Origin: DASXMT01 sp963803065
Lineage (GTDB): Bacteria > Actinomycetota > Acidimicrobiia > Acidimicrobiales > RAAP-2
Direction: 5' to 3'
NCBI GenBank assembly: GCA_963803065.1
Contig: CAWDKW010000015.1
Span: 62,001-126,000, forward strand
DNA length: 64,000 bases
The notes beneath the pieces were generated by a model, which was not told the DNA's origin, made no database searches, and saw nothing but the letters and a program-made list of their open reading frames with translations. The first letter of the stretch is position 1. The number at the start of each line of letters is the position of its first letter. Below are positions 23,883-31,676 of this stretch, piece after piece. A program made the position numbers and the translations under genes.

Positions 23883-25537
23883 GCGCCTCCCCGGATGACC
23901 GGATCAACCAGGTGGTCATCGTCGGAGGTGTTGCCGGAGGCATGTCCACGGCGACTCGACTGCGCCGGCTCGACGCCGATGTGCGGATCACCGTGATCGA
24001 GCGCTCGGGCCATGTCTCATTCGCCAATTGCGGTCTGCCCTACTTCGTCGGCGGGCTGATCGAGGAGGAGGACGACCTCACCCTCCAGACGCCCGAGCAG
24101 CTCTTCGACCGGTTTCGGCTCGATGTCAGGGTCAACGACGAGGTGGTCGCCATCGACCGAGGTGCCCACTGCGTCACGACCCGCTCGACGAGCACCGGCG
24201 AGGAGAGCCAGGTTCTCTACGACAAGCTGGTGCTCAGCATGGGCGCGGCGCCGGTGCGCCCGCCGATCCCCGGGTACGAACGGGTGCGCACGCTGCGGAC
24301 CGTCGAAGATGCGGCTCGCCTCGCTTCCGATGTCGACATCGCTCCGGGCACAGCCGTCGTCATCGGTGCCGGCCTCATCGGCCTGGAGATGGCCGAGAAC
24401 CTCGTCGCTCAGGGGATCGACGTCACCATCGTCGAGGCGACCCCCCAGGTGCTCCCGCCCCTCGACCCCGAGATGGCCGTCTTGGTGGCAGACGAGCTCA
24501 TGGCGCACGGTGTGCACATCGAGACGGGGGCCACGCTGGCCTCGATCGAAGAAGCGGCGGTCACTCTCGCCGACGGCCGGGTCCTGCCAGCCGACCTCGT
24601 GGTCGGAGCCATCGGCGTGCGTCCTGATGTCCGACTGGCAGAACTGGCCGGCTTGGATCTCGGTCCCAGCGGGGGGATCAGCGTGAACGAGGCGAACCAG
24701 ACCAACGATCCCGACGTCTATGCCGTAGGAGATGCCGTCGAGAAGCCAGACGCCATCTCCCATGCGACATCGCTCATCGCCCTGGCCAACGTGGCCAATC
24801 GCCAGGGTCGGCGGGTCGCTGACCACATTGCCGGAAGGCCGGCGCGCCCCGTCGCGTCCCTGGGGACGGCGATCGTCAAGGTCTTCGACCTGGTGGCGGC
24901 GACTGTTGGCTGGAACGAGCGGCGGCTGCAAGCGGTTGGTCGCCCGTATCGAGCCATCCATTCCCACCCGTTCGATCATGCCACCTACTACCCGGGCGCG
25001 ACCCGAATGGCCGTCAAGCTGCTCTTCGACCCGAACGACGGCGTCATCCTCGGCGCGCAGATCGTCGGGCGAAACGGGGTCGACAAGCGGATCGACGTGA
25101 TCGCAACGGCGATGGCGAACGCCATGACGGCGGACCAACTTGCCGACCTCGAGCTGGCCTACGCACCACCGTTCTCGTCGGCCAAGGATCCGGTCAACCT
25201 CCTCGGCTACATGGCCGAGAACATCTTGAGCGGCGATTGTGACGTGGTGGACCCGAATGAGCTCGCCGGGCTCATCGAAAAGGGGTGGTCTGTCGTCGAT
25301 GTCCGCACGGCCGAAGAGCACGCAGATGGAGCGATCCCAGGATCGACGAACGTGCCGATCGACTCACTGCGGGACCATCTCGAGGACCTGGGTGACGGCC
25401 CGGTCGTCGTGTACTGCGAAGTGGGCCAGCGCGGGCATACGGCCACGGCCTTGCTGCACGAGCTCGGATTCCAGGCCCGCAATCTCGACGGCGGCTACCA
25501 GACGTGGAGGGCGTCGACGCGAGCACGGGGAATATGA
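23879..25537 (+). CDS. FAD-dependent CoA-disulfide/persulfide reductase with C-terminal rhodanese domain
   Basis: A 552-residue CoADR-RHD type enzyme, expected to reduce CoA-persulfide, polysulfide or CoA disulfide with NAD(P)H in the cytoplasm. The order is FAD motif VIVGGVAGGMSTATRLRR (13-30), active-site Cys51 in SFANCGLPY, NAD-binding VVIGAGLIGLEMAENL, the dimerisation domain, then a rhodanese domain from about residue 450 with catalytic Cys513 in YCEVGQRGHTA. Both active cysteines are intact. The ATG at 23879 overlaps the small Cys-rich gene as ATGA. The rhodanese domain can deliver sulfane sulfur to the flavin domain. Confidence 0.92.
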   Translation: MSASPDDRINQVVIVGGVAGGMSTATRLRRLDADVRITVIERSGHVSFANCGLPYFVGGLIEEEDDLTLQTPEQLFDRFRLDVRVNDEVVAIDRGAHCVTTRSTSTGEESQVLYDKLVLSMGAAPVRPPIPGYERVRTLRTVEDAARLASDVDIAPGTAVVIGAGLIGLEMAENLVAQGIDVTIVEATPQVLPPLDPEMAVLVADELMAHGVHIETGATLASIEEAAVTLADGRVLPADLVVGAIGVRPDVRLAELAGLDLGPSGGISVNEANQTNDPDVYAVGDAVEKPDAISHATSLIALANVANRQGRRVADHIAGRPARPVASLGTAIVKVFDLVAATVGWNERRLQAVGRPYRAIHSHPFDHATYYPGATRMAVKLLFDPNDGVILGAQIVGRNGVDKRIDVIATAMANAMTADQLADLELAYAPPFSSAKDPVNLLGYMAENILSGDCDVVDPNELAGLIEKGWSVVDVRTAEEHADGAIPGSTNVPIDSLRDHLEDLGDGPVVVYCEVGQRGHTATALLHELGFQARNLDGGYQTWRASTRARGI

Positions 25538-25644
25538 CGCCCACCCAGGTTTCGTAGGCGAACGGTCAGATCGATCGAGCTGTCCTGTCCAGCGCGGCCT
25601 CGCCGAAGAGAGTGGGACCTTCGGCCCTACCTGGCGTCCTGAGC

Positions 25645-26922
25645 ATGGCGTTGACTGAAGCTATGACTCATCGCGTGGTGATCCTCGGTGGTGGTACCGG
25701 CGGGACCTTGACCGCGAACCGGTTACGCCGCGCCTATTCCGACTCCGAGGTAGAGATCACGGTCGTCGACCAGGACGACCGTCACGTCTATCAGCCCGGC
25801 CTGCTCTTCGTCCCGTTCGGGTTGGCCCATCCGGAGGACATCGTGCGACCGAGGGGTCGCCAGCTCCATGACGGTATCGTTTACGTGAAGAGCGCGGTCC
25901 GCCACGTCGACATCGAGGCCAACCAGGTTCATCTCGAGAACGAGTCGATGCTCGACTACGACGTGCTCGTCGTCGCCAGCGGCGCCGTCCTGGTGCCCGA
26001 GGAGACCGACGGGCTCGCCGGCCCCGGGTGGATGGAGAAGGTGTTCACGTTCTACTCACCCGAAGGTGCCGCGGCGCTGGAAGCGGCGCTGGCCACGTTC
26101 GACGGTGGGCGGTTGGTGGTCAACGTGGTCGACCTGCCTATCAAGTGCCCGGTGGCGCCGCTCGAGTTCTGCTTCCTGGCCGACTGGTACTTCCACGAGC
26201 GGGGGATCCGCGACCGGGTCCAACTGTCCTATGTGACTCCCCTCGACGGTGCCTTCACCAAGCCTGTCGCCTCGAAGCGATTGGCCGGGATGTTGGCCGA
26301 GAAGGGCATCGAGCTGGTCACCGAGTTCAACACCGGCGAGGTTGACGGGGCGGCCGGTCGACTCATCGGCTACGACGGCCGCGAAGTGGGTTTCGACCTT
26401 GCCGTCGTCGTCCCGCTCCACGGCGGCGCCGCCTACGTCGGAAGGTCGCCGGGCCTCGGTGACGAGCTCAACTTCGTGCCCACCGACGAGCACACCCTGC
26501 AGGCCAAGGCAGCGCCGAACGTGTTCGTCATCGGCGACGCCGCCAACGTCCCGGCCTCGAAGGCCGGATCGGTGACCCACTTCGAGGGTGAGGTCCTGGT
26601 CGAGAACGTGCAGCGCTACCTGGCCGGCGAGCCCCTCGAAGCCAGCTTCGACGGTCACACCAACTGTTTCATCGAGACGGGTTTCCACAAGGCCTTGCTC
26701 ATCGACTTCAACTACGACACCGAGCCACTGCCCGGCCACTACCCCGGTGGCGTCGGGCTGCCGTTGCTGGCCGAATCCCACCTCAACCATCTCGGCAAGC
26801 TCATGTTCCAGTGGTTCTACTGGCACGGCCTGCTGCCCGGTCGCGACGTCCCGGGGATCAGCTCGGCCATGCCCTCCGCGGGGAAGACGCCCGTTCCAGC
26901 CGTCGAATCGAGAAAGGACTGA
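25645..26922 (+). CDS. Sulfide:quinone oxidoreductase-like flavoprotein
   Basis: An FAD/NAD(P)-type disulfide oxidoreductase of 425 residues, resembling SQR, which oxidises sulfide to polysulfide and passes electrons to quinone at the membrane. The FAD motif is VVILGGGTGGTLTANRL. Two cysteines match the SQR redox pair: one in LPIKCPVAPLEF and one in HTNCFIETGFHKA. The FAD-binding end VFVIGDAANVPASKAG is typical. ATG 25645 was chosen; ATG 25663 (MTHRVVILGGG) is as likely. SQR next to a persulfide reductase and a CstR-like regulator forms a coherent sulfide-oxidation unit. Confidence 0.85.
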   Translation: MALTEAMTHRVVILGGGTGGTLTANRLRRAYSDSEVEITVVDQDDRHVYQPGLLFVPFGLAHPEDIVRPRGRQLHDGIVYVKSAVRHVDIEANQVHLENESMLDYDVLVVASGAVLVPEETDGLAGPGWMEKVFTFYSPEGAAALEAALATFDGGRLVVNVVDLPIKCPVAPLEFCFLADWYFHERGIRDRVQLSYVTPLDGAFTKPVASKRLAGMLAEKGIELVTEFNTGEVDGAAGRLIGYDGREVGFDLAVVVPLHGGAAYVGRSPGLGDELNFVPTDEHTLQAKAAPNVFVIGDAANVPASKAGSVTHFEGEVLVENVQRYLAGEPLEASFDGHTNCFIETGFHKALLIDFNYDTEPLPGHYPGGVGLPLLAESHLNHLGKLMFQWFYWHGLLPGRDVPGISSAMPSAGKTPVPAVESRKD

Positions 26923-26926
26923 CCGG

Positions 26927-27244
26927 ATGTCGACCACGACCATCACCAACATCGACGTAGAGCTCAACGACGAGGGGTTCTTCGTCCATCCCGAACAGTG
27001 GGCCGAGGACATGGTGCCAGAGCTCGCACGCCGGGAGGGCATCGACGACCTCAACGATGCCCACTGGAAGGTCATTCGCTTCATGCGATCCGAGTACCTG
27101 GCCAAGGGGACCGGGCCCACCGTGCGGGTCCTGGGCAAGACGTCGGGCGTGTCGATCAAGGAGCTCTACCAGTTGTTCCCCAAGGGACCGGCGAAGATCG
27201 CCGCCAAGATCGCCGGCATCCCCAAACCCCGCGGCTGCATCTGA
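26927..27244 (+). CDS. DsrC/TusE family sulfur-carrier protein
   Basis: A 105-residue DsrC/TusE-like protein starting at ATG 26927, 4 bp after the SQR stop. Conserved segments are FFVHPEQWAEDM, HWKVIRFMRSEYL and the C-terminal arm PKPRGCI, with the penultimate Cys that carries persulfide. The second DsrC cysteine, normally in the arm about ten residues earlier, is replaced by Ala (KIAAKIAG). It therefore resembles TusE-type carriers that use one Cys, and should accept sulfur from the DsrE-like neighbour. Confidence 0.88.
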   Translation: MSTTTITNIDVELNDEGFFVHPEQWAEDMVPELARREGIDDLNDAHWKVIRFMRSEYLAKGTGPTVRVLGKTSGVSIKELYQLFPKGPAKIAAKIAGIPKPRGCI

Positions 27245-27256
27245 GAAGGGCTCGCT

Positions 27257-27724
27257 ATGAAAGACGCTATCGAAAAGGTCTCGGTCATCATCTCCAAGGG
27301 CTCCCTGGAGGGGGTCTACCCGGGGCTGATCATGGCCAATGGGGCCAGGGCCGAGGGCATCGAGGCCAACCTCTTCTTCACCTTCTTCGGCCTCGATGCC
27401 ATCCACAAGGCCCGCAACGAGCACATCAAGCTGGCGACGGTCGGGAACCCGGGCCTGCACTTTGCCACGATGGCCGGCGGACTTCCCGGAGTGTCCACCG
27501 CCATGACGCACTACATGAACCACAAGATGGAGAAGCTCGACATTCCCCCCATTCCCGAGTTCATCGAGATGATCGCCGATACGGGCGCCGGCCTGTATGC
27601 GTGCAAGGCGTCGGTCGACCTGTTCGGACTGGAGAAGAACGACTTCATCGACCAGGTGCAGGACATCATCACCGTGGGCGAGTTCTACGAGAAGGCCGCT
27701 GGCGGTCAGATCATCTTCACCTGA
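27257..27724 (+). CDS. DsrE-like sulfurtransferase
   Basis: A 155-residue DsrE/DsrF-like protein of the DsrE2 type. The alpha/beta pattern starts KVSVIISKGSLEGVYPGLIMANGA. A Cys in GLYACKASVDLFGL sits at the position of the active thiol of this family. A middle hydrophobic stretch FFTFFGLDAIH is typical of DsrE2. It is 12 bp after the DsrC/TusE gene, a pairing seen in sulfane-sulfur transfer systems. Start ATG 27257 with GAGAAGGG upstream. Confidence 0.85.
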   Translation: MKDAIEKVSVIISKGSLEGVYPGLIMANGARAEGIEANLFFTFFGLDAIHKARNEHIKLATVGNPGLHFATMAGGLPGVSTAMTHYMNHKMEKLDIPPIPEFIEMIADTGAGLYACKASVDLFGLEKNDFIDQVQDIITVGEFYEKAAGGQIIFT

Positions 27725-27853
27725 CCGTCGCATTGGGAGCTATCGATTCCTGACCCCTTGGCTCGCTGGCGTGGGATTCAGCCAGGAAGATGCCACCGAG
27801 TGCTGCCATGTGGCCACCGAGCAGCAACCGAGCAGTACGGTGTTTCGACCACC

Positions 27854-30800
27854 ATGGGTACCGACGGAGACAGTGCGACGGCGATCACTCCTGCCGACGA
27901 GGAGGTGTTGGAACGCCTGGTCGGAGCGGGGACGTTTGCGCGTGGCGTTGGCTACGCCCAGGCCGGTGCGGTTCGGAAGCGCACGTGGAGCCCGGGCGGC
28001 ACACACGTGGTCGGTGAGGTCCAGGGCGGCGCTCCGAAGCCCTACGTGGCGTCGGTCGTCCTGACGCGGTCACCGTCCAAGCGCCTGTCCGCCTTCCGGG
28101 CCACGTGTACCTGCCCGGTAGGGGCGAATTGCAAGCACGCCGTCGCCCTCGTCCTGGCCGAGGAGCTCCCGGCGCCCTCCAGCCGAGCTCCCTTGCTCAC
28201 CCTGGTCAGGAGCGACTCGGGATCCTCCCGACCGACTCCTGGAACCGCCGCCGCCGGCGGCCGGAGCACCGACCGCTTCGGTGGCGACCCGCCACATCAC
28301 CCAGACGCCGAGCCCCCACCCGGCCCAGAGTCGAGGCCCGATGTGGCGATGACCGATTGGGAAGCGCCCCTTCAGGCGCTGCTGGTCCCCGATGAGGGCA
28401 AGTCGGCCGAGCTCGCCTCCACTGAGATCGGACTCCAGTTCGAGCTCATCCTCGAAGCGGGTCGGCCGGGAGGCCGCCGTGCAGCTGCTGGTGGCCCGGG
28501 AATACGGGTCCGGCCAGTGGTGCCAGGACGGAACGGGAATTGGGTCAGGACCGGTATCTCGTGGTCGAACCTCGATTACTTCCGCTACGCCTCGACTCGG
28601 AGCAGCGAAGCAGACGAGCGGCTTCTGTTGGTCAAGGAGGTTCTGGCCCTCAGTCGGCTGGCACATCGCCGGAGCATGCACGGCTACCCCGACGAGGTCG
28701 TCAGGCTCGAGTCCATCAACAGCAGGAGGTTGTGGGACCTCTTCGGGGAAGCCCGTGCCCTCGGGCTCCCCTTGCTGCAGTCGCGACGCGGCGCCGAGCC
28801 CGTCACGTTGCTCCCGACTGATGTCGCGGTCACGATCGATGTGACCCGGACCACATCAGGGCTGCGGGTCGAGCCCCGGGTCGGAAACGAGAGCCGAGTC
28901 CTTCCGCTCGAGAAGTCCATGCTGATTGGCAGCCCGGCGCACGGGATCGCCTGGTGGGAGGGAGCGCCCCGCCCGACCCGGAACGGGCAGGCGTCGGGGC
29001 TCGGGCTTGCTCCGCTGGCCACGCCGGTGGATGACAACCTGCGCGCGTTCCTCAGGATGGCGACGATCGACGTGCCTCGCCACGATGAGAAGCGCTTCAT
29101 GGGCGCCTTCGTCCCGAAGCTCCGCCGCAAGGTGGCGCTGGGATCGAGCGACGGGTCCGTGGAGCTGCCCGAGACCCGTCCGACGACGCTGATCCTCGCC
29201 ATCCAGGCGGACGACGGCCACCGAATCGGGTTGAAGTGGAGGAGGGCCGGCCAGGGCGTGGAGGGGCAGGAAGGCCTGTGGGACGCTCCCGGCCGAACCC
29301 ATCAACGAGTGGCCGAGAACACCATCATCGAAAGGGTCACGTCCGTGGTTCGCTCCGTTCCCGGGCTGTTCGAGCGCACGCGCTTCGGGCCTCGCCTGGC
29401 CCCCGAGGCCGAGCTAGAGGGTATGGCGGCCGTCCGGTTCGTCACCGACCTACTGCCGGTGCTCGAGGCGACCGATGGCGTCACGATCGAGCGGATCGGC
29501 ACGGTGCCCGACTACCGTGAGACAGCTGTCGCCCCGGTGGTGAACCTGCGTGGTTCGGAATCGGCCGATAACGACTGGTTCGACTTGACGATCGACGTCT
29601 CGGTGGGTGGTGAAGACGTGCCGTTCAGCGAGCTCTTCGTGGCTCTCGCCGAGGGCCGGTCGCACATGGTCCTCCCGTCGGGGACCTATTTCTCCCTCGA
29701 TCGGGAGGAGCTCCGAGAGCTCGCCCGGCTGATCGCCGAGGCGCGCACACTGCACGACGCGCCGGGCGACGGAATCCGCCTCAACCGGTTCCAGGCCAGC
29801 CTGTGGGAGGACCTCCAGCACCTGGGGGTGGTCACGGCGCAGGCCGGTCGCTGGGAGGACTCGGTGCGGGCCCTCGCCGGCGCCATCGACCGGAGCGACC
29901 ACCCGGCTCCCGGCTCCCTGCAGGCCACCCTCCGGTCCTACCAGCACACCGGGTTCAACTGGTTGGCCTTCCTCTTCGAGCATCGGCTCGGTGGCGTGCT
30001 CGCCGACGACATGGGACTGGGCAAGACATTGCAGGCGCTGGCGCTGATGTGCCACACCAAGGAGCAGGGTCTGACGGACGACCCATACCTGGTCGTAGCC
30101 CCGACCAGTGTCGTTGGAAACTGGGCGGCCGAGTCCCGCCGGTTCGCGCCCGATCTCGACGTCGTCACGGTCACCGAGACCGAGCGCCGCCGAGGCCTCA
30201 CCCTGGGGGACGTCGTCGCTGGCGCTGACCTGGTCGTCACCTCCTACAGCCTGTTCCGGATCGAGTACGACGACTACGCCGGGGTCGAATGGGCCGGGCT
30301 GTTCCTCGACGAGGCCCAGTTCGCCAAGAACCGGTTCTCCCAGACCTACCTGCGGTGCAAGATGATGCCTGTCTCATTCAAAGTGGCGATGAGCGGGACA
30401 CCGATCGAGAACAATCTGATGGAGCTGTGGTCGTTGCTGTCCATTGTCGCACCGGGTCTCTTCGCCAGTGCCGAGCGGTTCGGAGAGCACTACCGGGTGC
30501 CGATCGAGAAGCATGCCGACGAGGAGCGGCTGACCCAGCTCCGGCGCCGGGTTCGCCCGCTGCTCCTGCGACGGACCAAGGAGCAGGTGGCCAGCGACCT
30601 GCCCGACAGACAAGAGCAGGTCCTCGAGCTCGACCTCGGCCCCAAGCACAAGAAGGTCTACCAGACATACCTGCAGCGGGAGCGCCAGAAGGTCCTCGGG
30701 CTCCTCGACGACATGACCAAGAACCGCTTCGAGATCTTTCGTTCCCTCACCCTGCTGCGACAGGCGAGCCTCGACGTGTCCCTTGTCGACATCGAGCACG

Positions 30801-31315
30801 CCGGGGTGCCGTCGACCAAGCTCGATGTGCTGATGGAGATGCTCGGGGACATCGTCGCCGACGGGCACCGCGTGCTCGTGTTCAGCCAATTCACGCGGTT
30901 CCTCAACCTGGCTCGTGATCGCGTACGCACGGCCGGCATCGAGCACTGCTATCTGGACGGACGGACCCGCAATCGGCCTGCGGTCATCGCCGAGTTCCGG
31001 GAGGGTCAGGCCCCGGTGTTCCTCATCAGTCTGAAGGCTGGGGGATTCGGGCTCAACCTGGCCGAGGCGGACTACTGCATCCTGCTCGATCCCTGGTGGA
31101 ACCCGGCCACCGAGGCACAGGCCGTCGACCGCATCCACCGCATCGGACAGACCCGCAAGGTCATGGTCTATCGCCTGGTGGCGAAGGACACGCTGGAGGA
31201 GAAGGTCATGGCCCTCAAGGCGAAGAAGGCCGCCTTGTTCGCCAATGTCATCGATGGGGGCGGGTTCGAATCCGGAGCGATGACCGCGCGTGACATTCGG
31301 GACCTCTTGGACTGA
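27854..31315 (+). CDS. SWIM zinc finger plus SNF2/HepA-type helicase
   Basis: A 1153-residue SNF2-family ATPase. A SWIM zinc finger lies at the N-terminus (Cys85, Cys87, Cys93, His95 in CTCPVGANCKH). A long central region without motifs follows. The SNF2 core begins near residue 690, with Walker A GLGKT at 721-725 and DEAQ box 819-822. The helicase C-terminal domain contains LKAGGFGLNLAEADYCILLD and motif VI DRIHRIGQT. The ATG at 27854 is preferred because residues further upstream look non-coding. Such proteins remodel or translocate on DNA, often in repair, and some belong to defence loci. No partner nuclease is seen here. Confidence 0.93.
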   Translation: MGTDGDSATAITPADEEVLERLVGAGTFARGVGYAQAGAVRKRTWSPGGTHVVGEVQGGAPKPYVASVVLTRSPSKRLSAFRATCTCPVGANCKHAVALVLAEELPAPSSRAPLLTLVRSDSGSSRPTPGTAAAGGRSTDRFGGDPPHHPDAEPPPGPESRPDVAMTDWEAPLQALLVPDEGKSAELASTEIGLQFELILEAGRPGGRRAAAGGPGIRVRPVVPGRNGNWVRTGISWSNLDYFRYASTRSSEADERLLLVKEVLALSRLAHRRSMHGYPDEVVRLESINSRRLWDLFGEARALGLPLLQSRRGAEPVTLLPTDVAVTIDVTRTTSGLRVEPRVGNESRVLPLEKSMLIGSPAHGIAWWEGAPRPTRNGQASGLGLAPLATPVDDNLRAFLRMATIDVPRHDEKRFMGAFVPKLRRKVALGSSDGSVELPETRPTTLILAIQADDGHRIGLKWRRAGQGVEGQEGLWDAPGRTHQRVAENTIIERVTSVVRSVPGLFERTRFGPRLAPEAELEGMAAVRFVTDLLPVLEATDGVTIERIGTVPDYRETAVAPVVNLRGSESADNDWFDLTIDVSVGGEDVPFSELFVALAEGRSHMVLPSGTYFSLDREELRELARLIAEARTLHDAPGDGIRLNRFQASLWEDLQHLGVVTAQAGRWEDSVRALAGAIDRSDHPAPGSLQATLRSYQHTGFNWLAFLFEHRLGGVLADDMGLGKTLQALALMCHTKEQGLTDDPYLVVAPTSVVGNWAAESRRFAPDLDVVTVTETERRRGLTLGDVVAGADLVVTSYSLFRIEYDDYAGVEWAGLFLDEAQFAKNRFSQTYLRCKMMPVSFKVAMSGTPIENNLMELWSLLSIVAPGLFASAERFGEHYRVPIEKHADEERLTQLRRRVRPLLLRRTKEQVASDLPDRQEQVLELDLGPKHKKVYQTYLQRERQKVLGLLDDMTKNRFEIFRSLTLLRQASLDVSLVDIEHAGVPSTKLDVLMEMLGDIVADGHRVLVFSQFTRFLNLARDRVRTAGIEHCYLDGRTRNRPAVIAEFREGQAPVFLISLKAGGFGLNLAEADYCILLDPWWNPATEAQAVDRIHRIGQTRKVMVYRLVAKDTLEEKVMALKAKKAALFANVIDGGGFESGAMTARDIRDLLD

Positions 31316-31352
31316 TCCCGCCGGGGCGCTCCGGGCCGTGCGGCCTCCGAGC

Positions 31353-31406
31353 TGTTGGGTGCAGTGCTGTTGTTGGGTGCAGTGCTGTTGTTGCGTGCAG
31401 TGCTCC
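31353..31406. repeat. Three 18-bp tandem repeats
   Basis: TGTTGGGTGCAGTGCTGT occurs twice in tandem, followed by a third copy with a few changes. The array is in the 361-bp gap after the SNF2 gene. No gene is visible in this gap. Confidence 0.85.
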
Positions 31407-31413
31407 ATTTTCC

Positions 31414-31434
31414 TTAGTAAATCCACTTTACTAA
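31414..31434. promoter_or_regulatory. AT-rich perfect inverted repeat
   Basis: TTAGTAAA, a 5-nt spacer, then TTTACTAA form a perfect 8-bp inverted repeat in an otherwise GC-rich region. No T-run follows on the plus strand, so it is more like a repressor site than a terminator. It precedes the acyltransferase gene by about 240 bp. Confidence 0.45.
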
Positions 31435-31676
31435 AGAGGTACAACACGGATGTAAGACCCTTCCGGCGGGCGAATGAGGCGAAACCTACGATCAAAATTC
31501 CAACCATGTAACGTTGACTGAACGAAAATGCCATTCAACCCCTGGTTGCAGAGGTGACGAGTGTCCGGCGGTTCGACGACGAGCACAACCGAGGAGCCAG
31601 GGGAGGGCTGTCCTGGGGCCGATTCCTCCATCTCGGGTCCCTCACAGGAACCCCACATCGCAGTCCCGCATCGAGG

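Noticed and set aside
27854..31315. SNF2 helicase as part of a DISARM-like or other defence system
   Set aside because: No methyltransferase, nuclease or phospholipase partner is adjacent; the flanking genes are sulfur transfer and surface acylation.
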